Source: DATFJT01 sp965230755 (GTDB taxonomy: Bacteria > Bacteroidota > Bacteroidia > Chitinophagales > Saprospiraceae). From it: a DNA stretch of 64,000 nt. Shown piece by piece: positions 42,009-52,093 of this stretch. The stretch spans positions 310,001 to 374,000 of the forward strand of contig CBDDLT010000016.1 of assembly GCA_965230755.1 (NCBI GenBank). Direction: 5' to 3'. The notes below the pieces were generated by a model that saw only the letters and a list, made by a program, of their open reading frames with translations, ran no database searches and was not told where the DNA came from. The position numbers and the translations under genes are program-made. Numbering within the stretch: the first letter of the stretch is position 1; the number at the start of each line of letters is the position of its first letter.

Positions 42009-44072
42009 ATGAAACAACTTATTGAAATAAAAAAGAAATTTTGGCTTTTCCTTGTTCTCATCTTGAGCTTTTCAGCTTGTGATGATGATGAAAATGTAAC
42101 GCTGCCTGAGATAGTTGCAAGCTTTGTTGCTGAAACGGTAAACCAGGAAACTGGGACTGTGACTTTCAAGAACTTATCGGAAAATGCGAATAGTTACGTC
42201 TGGGATTTTGGTGACAGTACAACTTCCACTGAAATCAATCCGATCAAAACATATCCAACAGGAAGTTATATCGTCACATTAACTGCTTCTAATGTTGCGG
42301 GTGCCACAGCTACTTTTCAGGATGAAATTAGAATTAATATACCCCTGGAAGTTACATTGCCTATTACTTTTGATGAGGACAATGTAGCCTACGATGATGT
42401 TGTTGCTTTCAACGGAGCAGCCCTTGCGGTGGTCGATAATCCCGATCTTTCCGGAACGAATGATCAGGCCTCTAAAGTTGGTCAAATCACGAATAGTGGT
42501 GCAGCCTTTGAAGGTTTTTTCTACAACTTGGGGACACCCATTGACTTGTCTTCTCAGATGACCATTACGATGAATTTCTGGTCAGACGCACCAATCGGTC
42601 TACTACTAAAATTAGAGGAAGGATCTGCAGCTCCAACTGAAACTACCGCTAACCATGGTGGAACGGGCTGGGAAGAGCTTATTTTCACCTTTACGTCAGC
42701 CGAATCTTATGAGAGATTTACCTTTTTTGTTGATGGCCCAGGTACCACTTCAGGTGCATTTTATATAGATGACATCACTCAAGTTAATACCATTGATTTG
42801 ACGCCTCCGGTAATCACTTTATTAGGAGACCCGATGATCAATCTTTTTGTAGGAGATGGGTTTACTGATCCAGGAGCTACAGCAGTTGATAATATTGATG
42901 GTGATATTTCCGCCAATATCGTCGTTGGAGGTGATATGGTAAATACCGCTGCGGAAGGCACGTATACCATTACATATAATGTCAGTGATGCCGCTGGCAA
43001 TGCTGCCGCTCAAGTAACGAGGGTAGTCGCGGTTTCAAATCGTCCTACTGCTCCTCCTGTTTCTGCTCCTGTTCCTCCTGCGCGTGATGCTGCGGATGTG
43101 ATATCCATTTATGGTGAATCTTATACGAATATTGGAGGAATCAACTATGATCCGAATTGGGGTCAATCCGGTCACATGCAAGTGAATGATGCTTACGATC
43201 CAGGAGACGGCAACTTAGCCTTGGCTTATTTAAACTTTAATTATCAGGGGACAGATTTTGCCGGTAATTTGCAAAATGCTTCTTCGATGGAATTCATCCA
43301 TATCGATATGTGGACACATAATGCTGATGTCGTGCAGTTCACCCCAATCAACGGGTCAGGGACTCCGAATGAAGTACTCATTTCTCTAACTCCAATTAAT
43401 ATTGGTGAATGGAACAGTTATGATATACCCGTGACAGCCTTCACCGATGCTGGAATGTCCTTGAATGAAATCATTCAATTAAAATTCGATGCACAAGCGG
43501 GTACGACTCCTGTAGATATTTACTTGGATAATATTTATTTCTATAAATCGCCCGGTGGCGGAGGTGGTTGTCCTTCCGGCAATTACACTGCGGCACTAGC
43601 ATTTCCAGTCGATTTCGAGGATTGCGAAACGTTTCCAACTGACTTAAACTTTGGTACCATAGGTACAGGAGTGGTGGAGAATCCTTTCCAAACAGGAATC
43701 AATACTTCTGGAAATGTTCTTCGGGTCGACAAACCAATGGACGCTGAATTTTGGGCAGGATTTCAAAACAACTTCGATGGCCCATTCGATTTGACTGCGA
43801 CACCCACCTTTAAAGTAAAGGTATATTCAACAAAACCGAATGTTGTTTTCAGGTTTGAGATAGCGCAGGATGATCCAATGATAGGTAATCCCGCACCGGT
43901 CTTTAGAACGGTTACCAATGCTGACGAATGGACGGAACTGAGTTTTGATTTTCCCAATTCTCCGTCGCCAATGTCTTACTTCAGACTTGTTGTAAAACCA
44001 GATAATGATATGAACGACAGTCCGATTACTTCAGATGGAACATATTATATGGATGACTTTAGGCTGGAATAG
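42009..44072 (+). CDS. PKD/Ig-like/CBM-like glycan-binding lipoprotein
   Basis: The start is ATG 42009 (a GTG lies one codon upstream), giving 687 residues. The lipobox is LILSFSAC. In order it has a PKD domain (about 30-105, YVWDFGDSTTSTEINPIKTYPTGSYIVTLTASN), a galactose-binding-like beta-sandwich (about 115-255), a DUF5011/bacterial Ig-like domain (about 260-340, VGDGFTDPGATAVDNIDGDIS), a module like that of the upstream lipoprotein (about 355-505, DVISIYGESYTNIGG and ending YLDNIYFYKS) and a last beta-sandwich (about 515-687, ending YYMDDFRLE). No catalytic residues are seen. It probably binds beta-glucan or a linked glycan at the cell surface. Confidence 0.78.
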   Translation: MKQLIEIKKKFWLFLVLILSFSACDDDENVTLPEIVASFVAETVNQETGTVTFKNLSENANSYVWDFGDSTTSTEINPIKTYPTGSYIVTLTASNVAGATATFQDEIRINIPLEVTLPITFDEDNVAYDDVVAFNGAALAVVDNPDLSGTNDQASKVGQITNSGAAFEGFFYNLGTPIDLSSQMTITMNFWSDAPIGLLLKLEEGSAAPTETTANHGGTGWEELIFTFTSAESYERFTFFVDGPGTTSGAFYIDDITQVNTIDLTPPVITLLGDPMINLFVGDGFTDPGATAVDNIDGDISANIVVGGDMVNTAAEGTYTITYNVSDAAGNAAAQVTRVVAVSNRPTAPPVSAPVPPARDAADVISIYGESYTNIGGINYDPNWGQSGHMQVNDAYDPGDGNLALAYLNFNYQGTDFAGNLQNASSMEFIHIDMWTHNADVVQFTPINGSGTPNEVLISLTPINIGEWNSYDIPVTAFTDAGMSLNEIIQLKFDAQAGTTPVDIYLDNIYFYKSPGGGGGCPSGNYTAALAFPVDFEDCETFPTDLNFGTIGTGVVENPFQTGINTSGNVLRVDKPMDAEFWAGFQNNFDGPFDLTATPTFKVKVYSTKPNVVFRFEIAQDDPMIGNPAPVFRTVTNADEWTELSFDFPNSPSPMSYFRLVVKPDNDMNDSPITSDGTYYMDDFRLE

Positions 44073-44086
44073 CAGATCTGCTTTTT
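44071..44086 (+). terminator. Weak terminator-like palindrome after the PKD lipoprotein gene
   Basis: AGCAGATCTGCT (44071-44082) is a perfect palindrome that touches the TAG stop and is followed by TTTTT. A hairpin would have only 4-5 pairs, so it is weak. The 152 bases to the phosphorylase gene are the longest gap in the locus and may hold a second promoter. Confidence 0.3.
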
Positions 44087-44224
44087 AATTAACTAATCGT
44101 GTAAAAATATATTTAGTACATATAAAAGAAACACGGGAATATTTAATCTAGGTCTATTTGTTTCGGGGGTAAACAGTCCTAGGAATTAGCATTTTGAATT
44201 GATCATGTTGTAAGCCCCTTTAAG

Positions 44225-47200
44225 ATGTCAATATTTACTATGTCGGAAAGCAAGCTTCACATTGCAATGGAAGAGCCATTAATCAGCGAAGATTTAAGAA
44301 CAGAATTAGATTCTGTTTACGAGAACGGAGAGGTTTTTTATCGACTGTCCAATAGCGATGCAATGCGCCCTTTCTTTATGAGCGTTGTAAGTGATTCTAA
44401 CCATTGGATGTTTATTTCTAGCAATGGTGGATTGAGTGCGGGAAGAAAAGATGCACAGAACGCCTTGTTTCCTTATTACACCGATGATAAAATCACCAAA
44501 TCAGCGGAGGATACGGGAAGTAAGACAATCGTATTAGCATATAAAAACAACCAGAGATACCTCTGGGAGCCTTTTTCAGATCGAATGGCTGGTGTGCACA
44601 AGGTTACGCGAAACTTGTACAAAAGCAAATACGGAAATAAGATATTGTTCGAGGAAATAAACCATGATCTGGAACTTAACTTTCGCTATCAGTGGAATTC
44701 AAGCAATAGATTCGGTTTTGTGAGAAAATCTTCTCTGATCAATCTGGGGGAAGATGAAGTGAAGACTTCCATATTGGATGGGATTCAAAACATCATGCCC
44801 TATGGCGTGAGTAGTGATCTGCAAATTAGAGCGAGCAATCTTGTCGATGCATATAAGAGGAGCGAACTGGAATCAAAAACTGGTTTGGGTATTTATGCCC
44901 TCAGCGCAATCATTGCGGATAAAGCAGAACCAAGTGAAGCTTTAAAGGCAAATGTAGTATGGTCTTTAGGAATGGCTGCACCTATACACCTCTTGTCTTC
45001 TCTACAACTCAATAATTTCAGAAAGGGGAAAGCCTTGATTGGAGAGCATGACATAAAAGCCGAAAGGGGAGCCTATTTCATTCATACCGAGATTTCCCTC
45101 TTTCCCGATCATCGCAAGGAATGGAAAATTATAGCCAATGTAAACCAGAATCATTCCGATATTGCTCGACTCACCCAGTTGATTCGAACAGAAAGGAATC
45201 TGGAGGGCATCGTAGAGCAAGACATTGAATTGGGAACGAAAAGATTGATCAAACTGAATGCCTCCTCGGATGGATTGCAACTTTCTGCAGACAGTTTCAG
45301 AGATGCCAGACATTATTCCAATGCGCTATTCAATATCATGCGTGGAGGAATATTCGATGATAATTACCAAATAGACAAGGATGATTTAAGAACTTATTTG
45401 ATTAAAGCGAATAAAGAAGCCTATGATTCCAATCAAGATCTGTTGGATGAATTACCCAATGCATTTTCTATTTCTACACTGCGAGATACAGTAAGTAGAA
45501 GTGAAAACAAGCATTTATTAAGGCTTTGTTCAGAATACTTACCGCTTAAATTTAGTCGTCGGCACGGCGATCCAAGTAGGCCTTGGAACCGATTTTCAAT
45601 CAATACCTATAGTGAGATTGACGGTTCTAAAATACTGGACTATGAGGGGAATTGGAGAGATATTTTTCAAAATTGGGAAGCGCTGGCGCATTCTTTTCCC
45701 TTGTTCATCGAAAACATGATCCATAAGTTTCTGAATGCCTCGACTTTTGACGGCTACAATCCATACCGGATCACCAAAGATGGATTTGACTGGGAAACGA
45801 TTGAGCCCGATGACCCATGGTCTTATATCGGTTATTGGGGAGACCATCAGATCATTTATCTTCAAAAGTTTTTAGAGTTTATCCAAGATCATCAACCGGG
45901 AAAACTGGAAAGCCTATTTGATCAGGAACTCTTCGTATTCGCCAACGTACCCTATAAAATAAAAAGTTATGAGGAGATATGTCAGAACCCCAAGGATACC
46001 ATTGATTTTGATGATAAACTAGATCATTGGATTAGGGAACAAAGAGAACTAATCGGAGCAGATGGAGCGCTATTGCGTAACACTTCCAACCAGATTCACT
46101 ACGTGAATTTTATAGAAAAAATGCTGGTTATGGCATTGGCCAAAATTTCCAACTTCATTCCTGAAGCAGGTATTTGGATGAATACACAGAGACCTGAATG
46201 GAATGATGCCAATAACGCATTGGTCGGAAACGGTGTCTCCATGGTCACTTTATGTTATTTGAGAAGATTCATGAAGTTTCTCAGAGAAATTATATCCGGT
46301 TGTGAAATTGATCAGGTTGCAGTCTCGAATGAAATATTCGACTTTTACCACGCAACTGCTCTGACATTAGATCGCTACAAACATTTGCTGAACGATAAAA
46401 TCAGTAATGTTGATCGCAAGTCAATTCTCGATGGCCTCGGTCAGGCAGGTAGTCAGTATAGACAACGCATATATAATGACCTCTTCTCCGGTGAGAAAAC
46501 GGCACTGGAGCTAAACGATTTGGTCCAGTTTATGGATCAATGCATCAATTATTTAGAACATTCTATCATTGCCAATAAAAGACCTGATCATCTTTACCAC
46601 GCCTACAACTTAATGACGATAGAACAAGATCAAGAGCTGAAAATCTCCTATCTGGACGAGATGCTGGAAGGCCAGGTGGCTGTGCTGAGTTCAGGATTCT
46701 TAGAATCTTCTGAATCCTTGTTGGTTTTGGACGCACTGAAGAACAGCGCCTTGTTTAGAGATGATCAATACAGTTATTTATTATACCCAAACAAGGAGCT
46801 TCCTCTTTTCATGGATAAGAATAATATTCCTCAAGAAAAGGTAGCAAAGTCCAGCTTACTAACACAGCTGGTGGAAGATCAGTATACACAGATTATAGAA
46901 AAGGATGTAAACGGCCAGTACCATTTCAATGGAAACTTCAAGAATGCCGGTGACTTAGAACAAGCACTCAAGGCAATCTCATTATCAGAATACAATGTCA
47001 GAAGAGAAGATATTGATGAGGCCCTGCAAATATTCGAAGAAGTATTCAACCACAAGGCATTTACAGGAAGGTCAGGCACTTTCTTCGGATATGAAGGTCT
47101 TGGATCCATATATTGGCATATGGTTTCAAAGCTTCAACTCGCTGTTCAGGAATGCTGTTTAAAGGCCATAGCAGAAAAGGAAAGTGTAGAAATCGTTGGC

Positions 47201-47713
47201 CGATTACTGGAGCATTACTACGAAATTAATGCAGGTATTGGAGTACATAAATCGCCTTCTTTGTATGGAGCATTTCCGACTGACCCATATTCTCACACTC
47301 CACTTGGAAAAGGAGCACAGCAACCGGGTATGACAGGACAAGTCAAAGAGGACATCTTATCTCGATTTGGAGAATTAGGAATATTTGTGGCCGACGGAAA
47401 CTTGTACTTCGATCCATGTCTATTGAGGAAGGATGAGTTCTTAATAGAATCCAAATTATTCAAGTATGTAAACTTAAACTCAGAACATAAGGAGTTGTTG
47501 CTGGAGAAAGATAGTCTAGGCTTTACATACTGTCAGGTACCTATAGTGTATAAACTTTCAGATAAGGACTACATTGAGTTGTACTCAAAAGATGATGTAA
47601 TATCTAAAATAGAAGCACTGAGCTTGGGAAAAGAATACAGCGAACAAATTTTTAATAGAACGGGAGAGATTAGTAAGATTACCGTTTTCCTAAGCACATC
47701 GCAGTTAAAATAA
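44225..47713 (+). CDS. GH149/GH161-like beta-1,3-glucan phosphorylase, cytoplasmic
   Basis: This 1162-residue protein has no signal peptide or membrane helix. It resembles the large inverting phosphorylases of the GH94/149/161 group. An N-terminal beta-sandwich (about 30-330) has YTDDKITKSAEDTG and LWEPFSDR. The (alpha/alpha)6 core (about 360-1000) has HYSNALFNIMRGGIF (about 364-378), SRRHGDPSRPWNRFSI (444-459), WSYIGYWGDHQIIYLQ (532-546) and RPEWNDANNALVGNGVSM. Asp661 of W-N-D aligns with the catalytic acid region of GH94. The size and the WNDANNAL form fit the beta-1,3-glucan phosphorylases of GH149 and GH161, and I cannot separate the two. It would release glucose-1-phosphate from imported beta-1,3-oligoglucosides, saving one ATP per bond. 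Confidence 0.78.
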   Translation: MSIFTMSESKLHIAMEEPLISEDLRTELDSVYENGEVFYRLSNSDAMRPFFMSVVSDSNHWMFISSNGGLSAGRKDAQNALFPYYTDDKITKSAEDTGSKTIVLAYKNNQRYLWEPFSDRMAGVHKVTRNLYKSKYGNKILFEEINHDLELNFRYQWNSSNRFGFVRKSSLINLGEDEVKTSILDGIQNIMPYGVSSDLQIRASNLVDAYKRSELESKTGLGIYALSAIIADKAEPSEALKANVVWSLGMAAPIHLLSSLQLNNFRKGKALIGEHDIKAERGAYFIHTEISLFPDHRKEWKIIANVNQNHSDIARLTQLIRTERNLEGIVEQDIELGTKRLIKLNASSDGLQLSADSFRDARHYSNALFNIMRGGIFDDNYQIDKDDLRTYLIKANKEAYDSNQDLLDELPNAFSISTLRDTVSRSENKHLLRLCSEYLPLKFSRRHGDPSRPWNRFSINTYSEIDGSKILDYEGNWRDIFQNWEALAHSFPLFIENMIHKFLNASTFDGYNPYRITKDGFDWETIEPDDPWSYIGYWGDHQIIYLQKFLEFIQDHQPGKLESLFDQELFVFANVPYKIKSYEEICQNPKDTIDFDDKLDHWIREQRELIGADGALLRNTSNQIHYVNFIEKMLVMALAKISNFIPEAGIWMNTQRPEWNDANNALVGNGVSMVTLCYLRRFMKFLREIISGCEIDQVAVSNEIFDFYHATALTLDRYKHLLNDKISNVDRKSILDGLGQAGSQYRQRIYNDLFSGEKTALELNDLVQFMDQCINYLEHSIIANKRPDHLYHAYNLMTIEQDQELKISYLDEMLEGQVAVLSSGFLESSESLLVLDALKNSALFRDDQYSYLLYPNKELPLFMDKNNIPQEKVAKSSLLTQLVEDQYTQIIEKDVNGQYHFNGNFKNAGDLEQALKAISLSEYNVRREDIDEALQIFEEVFNHKAFTGRSGTFFGYEGLGSIYWHMVSKLQLAVQECCLKAIAEKESVEIVGRLLEHYYEINAGIGVHKSPSLYGAFPTDPYSHTPLGKGAQQPGMTGQVKEDILSRFGELGIFVADGNLYFDPCLLRKDEFLIESKLFKYVNLNSEHKELLLEKDSLGFTYCQVPIVYKLSDKDYIELYSKDDVISKIEALSLGKEYSEQIFNRTGEISKITVFLSTSQLK

Positions 47714-47826
47714 TTGCTGGAAATAAAGATCTAAGCAGAGTATTGAATATTTGAAAAATTTACTCTGAGTAGAATGATTGTTCAATTTTGATCCTGAACT
47801 GTTTCCAGTAGTAAAACAGGAAAAAA

Positions 47827-49101
47827 ATGAATACAATACTTAAGTCAATATTGATATTGATTCCAATACTACTGTGGACTTCTTGTTCGAAAAAACCCGA
47901 AAAAGATACGAAAGCAATGAATATGACAGCGGAGAAATTATTGGGGAACCCCGATTATTTGGCCATTTCCTATGGGGGTTATCGAGAAAATAGCCGAGAA
48001 ATTCAGCCCACTTTGGATCAATTAAAGGAAGACATGCGAATACTGGCTGCGGCAGATATCAAGCTTTTGCGAACCTACAATGTTTCTTTTCCGCATGCTT
48101 CTAATGTTCTCAAGGCGATCAGGGAAATCAAAAAAGAAGATCCACAATTTGAAATGTATGTCATGTTGGGCGCTTGGATCGATTGTGAAAATGCCTGGAC
48201 AGACCAACCCAATCACGACAGTGAGGATGAAGAAACCAATCGAGCTGAAATTAATAGGGCAGTAGAGCTGGCCAATGAATACCCCGATATAGTCAAAATT
48301 ATTGCGGTAGGGAATGAGGCAATGGTGAAATGGGCCACTAGCTATTACGTTCAAGCATCCGTTATACTGCGATGGGTAACTCATCTACAAGAACTCAAAG
48401 CTTCAGGAAAACTGCGTAAAGATCTATGGATTACCAGCTCCGACAATTTCGCCTCTTGGGGCGGAGGAGATGAGGAGTATCGAACGGAAGACCTGGAAAA
48501 CCTATTAAAAGCGGTTGACTTTATCTCTATGCATACTTATCCGATGCACGACACACACTATAATCCAGCCTTTTGGATAGACACTGCTATTCAGGAAGGA
48601 CATACTGATTTGGAAAGGATTAATGTGGCTATGCGCAGAGCAAAAAATTACGCCATTGAACAATATCAGGCTGTGCTAAGATTTGCCCGTAGTATTGGTG
48701 TAGAAAAACCGATTCATATTGGAGAGACCGGTTGGGCTTCTTTTTCGAATGGACACTATGGTGCTGAAGGTTCCAAGGCAACAGATGAATATAAGGAGGC
48801 GCTTTACTACAAACTATCGAGAGAATGGACAGAGAAGGAGGGAATATCCTGTTTTTATTTTGAGGCATTCGACGAAACTTGGAAAGATGCACAAAATACA
48901 GGAGGTTCTGAAAATCATTTCGGTTTGTTTACAGTAGATGGACAGGCCAAATACGTGCTGTGGAATTTGGTGGATCGGGGCAGATTTGAAGGATTGACAA
49001 GGGGCGGTAGTACCATAAGTAAAACTTATAATGGAGATAAACAGGCCATGCTCGAAGATGTGCTTGCCCCTCCGATGAAAGAACTGAAGGAAATAGACTA
49101 A
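47827..49101 (+). CDS. GH17-family beta-1,3-glucanase/glucanosyltransferase, lipoprotein
   Basis: This 424-residue protein has a lipobox (ILLWTSC, Cys20). The GH17 TIM-barrel shows LLRTYNVSFPHASNV, the acid/base site IIAVGNEAMVKW with Glu164, FISMHTYPMH, and the nucleophile KPIHIGETGWASF with Glu300. The length is typical for bacterial GH17. By family it hydrolyses or transglycosylates beta-1,3-glucan, and some members act at branch-free ends. It lies 113 bases after the phosphorylase gene and 31 before the GH30 gene. A small repeat CAGAGTA/TACTCTG (47736-47767) lies in the upstream gap. Confidence 0.9.
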   Translation: MNTILKSILILIPILLWTSCSKKPEKDTKAMNMTAEKLLGNPDYLAISYGGYRENSREIQPTLDQLKEDMRILAAADIKLLRTYNVSFPHASNVLKAIREIKKEDPQFEMYVMLGAWIDCENAWTDQPNHDSEDEETNRAEINRAVELANEYPDIVKIIAVGNEAMVKWATSYYVQASVILRWVTHLQELKASGKLRKDLWITSSDNFASWGGGDEEYRTEDLENLLKAVDFISMHTYPMHDTHYNPAFWIDTAIQEGHTDLERINVAMRRAKNYAIEQYQAVLRFARSIGVEKPIHIGETGWASFSNGHYGAEGSKATDEYKEALYYKLSREWTEKEGISCFYFEAFDETWKDAQNTGGSENHFGLFTVDGQAKYVLWNLVDRGRFEGLTRGGSTISKTYNGDKQAMLEDVLAPPMKELKEID

Positions 49102-49132
49102 AGAACTTCTGCTAGAGTGATGAAGAAAATAA

Positions 49133-50635
49133 ATGCTTAAACTAAATGGTATCATATTATCTTTTGTTATGCTAGGCGCATGTACTTCTGAAAAGGGCTT
49201 GAACGTAGAGGTATTTGAAACATCTGCTGGAGGTAAAAAGCTAGAAAGAAAACTCGACTTTTCTGCCTCAGATAATCCAATTGATATCAAACTATTTCCG
49301 GATCAGGAATATCAAACCATTACCGGTTTTGGAGGCTCTTTTACCGATGCAACAGCTCATCTCTTAAACAGGCTCAGCAAGGAAAATCGAAGTAAAATTT
49401 TAGAAGCTTACTTTGGGGAGACCGGTGCTCGGTATTCTCTTACTCGAACCCATATCAATTCTTGCGACTTCTCTTTGGGCAATTACGCTTATGCTATGGT
49501 GGAAGGAGATTCTACTCTAAAGAACTTCTCCATTGACCGCGATAAAGCTGATATTATTCCAGTAATAAAAGATGCTATGGCTACTTCCAGGGAGGGGTTT
49601 AAAATCCTTGCCTCACCATGGACAGCTCCTCCATGGATGAAGGACAATAAGGACTGGAGAGGTGGTAAGTTATTACCCGAATACTATGATACCTGGGCAT
49701 TATACTTCTCTAATTACATTGATGCTTATAGCGAAGAAGGTATTGATATCTGGGGAATTACCGTAGAAAACGAACCTTTGGGTAATGACAACAACTGGGA
49801 AAGCATGCACTTCACCGCCGAGGAAATGACACACTTTGTAGCCAATCACTTGGGGCCGAGCATGGAAGAACAGGGAATGGGGCATATCAAGATCCTGGGT
49901 TACGATCAGAATCGAGAACACCTGCAGCATTGGGTGGATGTAATGTATCAAAATGAAGCCTCCGGCAAGTATTTTGACGGGACTGCCATTCATTGGTATG
50001 CTAGCACCTATGAGGTCTTTCCCGAAGCACTACAATATGCGCACAACAAGGCTCCGAATAAATACTTGATACAAACTGAGGCTTGTGTGGATGCCGAAGT
50101 CCCTGCATGGAAAGACGACCTTTGGTATTGGTCCAAAGAGGCAACAGACTGGGGATGGGACTGGGCCCAAGAAAAAGATAAATACCTGCATCCTAAATAC
50201 GTTCCCGTATATCGATATGCAAGGGATATTATTGGCTGTCTAAACAATTGGGTTGATGGGTGGATAGACTGGAACATGGTATTGGACAAACAAGGCGGTC
50301 CGAATTGGTTCAAAAACTGGTGTGTCGCGCCAGTTATTGTGGACCCTGAAAATGATGAAGTTTACTTTACTCCAATCTACTTTACACTAGCCCATTTCAG
50401 TAAGTACATCAGACCTGGTGCTAAGAGAATTGGTTTTGAAAAAACTGATGAGAACCTCATTGCCACAGCGGCTAAAAATCCAGATGGATCTATTGCTTGT
50501 ATTCTATTCAACCCAAATGAAGAATCAAAACATGTTTCCTTAAATCTTGGAACACAAACGACAAAAATCAGTATCGATCCTAAATCCATACAGACTATCG
50601 TAATACCAAATCAGAAAAATCCAAAACCTGATTAA
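49133..50635 (+). CDS. GH30-family glucosidase/beta-1,6-glucanase, lipoprotein
   Basis: This 500-residue protein has a lipobox (SFVMLGAC, Cys17). The GH30 signatures are TITGFGGSFTDATAHLLNRL, YSLTRTHINSCDFS, ILASPWTAPPWMK, the acid/base ITVENEPLG with Glu214 and the nucleophile YLIQTEACVD with Glu316. The C-terminal beta-domain ends with IACILFNPNEESKHVSLNL. GH30 enzymes next to laminarinases in marine Bacteroidota commonly remove beta-1,6-linked glucose side chains of laminarin (general family knowledge), and that fits this locus. Subfamily 1 or 3 cannot be decided by eye. Confidence 0.93.
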   Translation: MLKLNGIILSFVMLGACTSEKGLNVEVFETSAGGKKLERKLDFSASDNPIDIKLFPDQEYQTITGFGGSFTDATAHLLNRLSKENRSKILEAYFGETGARYSLTRTHINSCDFSLGNYAYAMVEGDSTLKNFSIDRDKADIIPVIKDAMATSREGFKILASPWTAPPWMKDNKDWRGGKLLPEYYDTWALYFSNYIDAYSEEGIDIWGITVENEPLGNDNNWESMHFTAEEMTHFVANHLGPSMEEQGMGHIKILGYDQNREHLQHWVDVMYQNEASGKYFDGTAIHWYASTYEVFPEALQYAHNKAPNKYLIQTEACVDAEVPAWKDDLWYWSKEATDWGWDWAQEKDKYLHPKYVPVYRYARDIIGCLNNWVDGWIDWNMVLDKQGGPNWFKNWCVAPVIVDPENDEVYFTPIYFTLAHFSKYIRPGAKRIGFEKTDENLIATAAKNPDGSIACILFNPNEESKHVSLNLGTQTTKISIDPKSIQTIVIPNQKNPKPD

Positions 50636-50659
50636 TAATATCAATTAAACTATTAAGCA

Positions 50660-52093
50660 ATGGCAAAGAATATAACCGCTATCAGAGACAAAGTTCCATT
50701 TCTACAAAAAACTGCATTTGGCTCCGGACATTTCATCTTGAACTTATTGCCTGGAACTTTAGGCGTTTTTATTCAATACTTTTTGCTAACTGCCTTTGGG
50801 ATGGATCCGTTCTTAGCAGGTCTGTTAGGAGGGCTGCCAAGGATTTTCGATGCCTTGACTGATCCGGTCATGGGATTCATCTCTGACAATACGAAGTCTC
50901 GATGGGGACGGAGGCGACCTTATATTTTCCTTGGAGCAATCGTCAGTGGTGTGCTGTTCATACTGATGTGGCAACTGGATGAAAACAACTCTCAAACCTA
51001 CAACTTCTGGTATATCATGATCCTTCAAATGCTCTTCTTGATAGGAAATACCATGTTCGCTACACCTTTGGTGGGGCTGGGCTATGAGATGACCTCCGAT
51101 TATAATGAAAGAACCCGCTTGATGGCATTTTCGAATATTATGGGGCAGGTCGCTTGGATGATCGTGCCCTGGCTCTACGTAATTATACCCAATGAAAACT
51201 TCTTTGACACACAGGCCGAAGGTGTTAGACAGATGGCGATCGTAGTGGGTTTGGTTTGTATCGTTTTTGGAATACTTCCCTCTCTTTTCTGTAAGGGTAT
51301 TGATTCTGCGAATATGGAAAACCGAAAGGAAATTTCGTGGAAAACGCTAGCTTCAAATATGAAGGAACTTTGGAAAGGAATAATCCAGGTCTCTAAAAAT
51401 AAACCTTTCATGAAACTCTGTGGGGCAACCTTCTTAGTCTTTAACGGCTTCCAATTGGTTGCTTCCTTCGGAGTCTTTATCATCGTATTTTATATGTTCA
51501 ATGGCAGTTATGAAAATGCCGGCACCTGGCCAGCGTGGTTCAATACCGTTACAGCATTTACAACAGCATTTTTAGTTATTCCTATCATATCCATGATGTC
51601 CAATAAATGGGGCAAAAGAAAGGCTTTCATTATTTCTACAATACTGTCCATCATAGGATATATCCTCAAATGGTGGGGTTTCAATCCGGCCAATCCCTGG
51701 ATGATGTTCATACCAATACCTTTTATCGCCTTTGGTCTGGGAGGATTATTCACCTTGATGATGAGTATGACGGCGGATGTCTGTGATCTAGACGAACTAG
51801 AGAATGGAATGCCCCGAAAAGAAGGTACTTTCGGTGCGATATACTGGTGGATGGTCAAACTGGGGCAAGCAATAGCTTTGGTACTAGGAGGTTTAGTTCT
51901 AAAGGTAATCGGATTTGTATCTGATGCCCCTACTCAAAGTGCTGAAACTTTGTTGAACTTGAGAATTGCCGACATTGCCATTCCAGCCTTAACTGCAGCC
52001 TTGGCCATTTGGGTTATGTGGAACTATTCTCTAAGTGAAGACAGAGCAAGAGAAATTAAAGCGGAACTAGTGAAAAGAAGAGGGGAGTTGTAG
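50660..52093 (+). CDS. GPH-type (MFS superfamily) sugar/oligosaccharide transporter
   Basis: This 477-residue protein has 12 membrane helices and the GPH/SLC45-like motif between helices 2 and 3: GGLPRIFDALTDPVMGFISDNTKSRWGRRRPYIFLG. A later motif in the second half is MSMTADVCDLDELENGMPRKEGTFGAIYWWMVKLGQA, the cation-coupling region of the glycoside-pentoside-hexuronide family. It is the last gene of the glucan locus, 24 bases after GH30, and would bring short glucans or glucose into the cytoplasm with H+ or Na+, to feed the phosphorylase. The order enzyme, enzyme, importer fits a single operon. Confidence 0.92.
   Translation: MAKNITAIRDKVPFLQKTAFGSGHFILNLLPGTLGVFIQYFLLTAFGMDPFLAGLLGGLPRIFDALTDPVMGFISDNTKSRWGRRRPYIFLGAIVSGVLFILMWQLDENNSQTYNFWYIMILQMLFLIGNTMFATPLVGLGYEMTSDYNERTRLMAFSNIMGQVAWMIVPWLYVIIPNENFFDTQAEGVRQMAIVVGLVCIVFGILPSLFCKGIDSANMENRKEISWKTLASNMKELWKGIIQVSKNKPFMKLCGATFLVFNGFQLVASFGVFIIVFYMFNGSYENAGTWPAWFNTVTAFTTAFLVIPIISMMSNKWGKRKAFIISTILSIIGYILKWWGFNPANPWMMFIPIPFIAFGLGGLFTLMMSMTADVCDLDELENGMPRKEGTFGAIYWWMVKLGQAIALVLGGLVLKVIGFVSDAPTQSAETLLNLRIADIAIPALTAALAIWVMWNYSLSEDRAREIKAELVKRRGEL

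Noticed and set aside
47736..47767. CAGAGTA/TACTCTG pair before the GH17 gene
   Set aside because: 7-base arms with an 18-base loop and no T-tract are too weak to call a terminator or operator.
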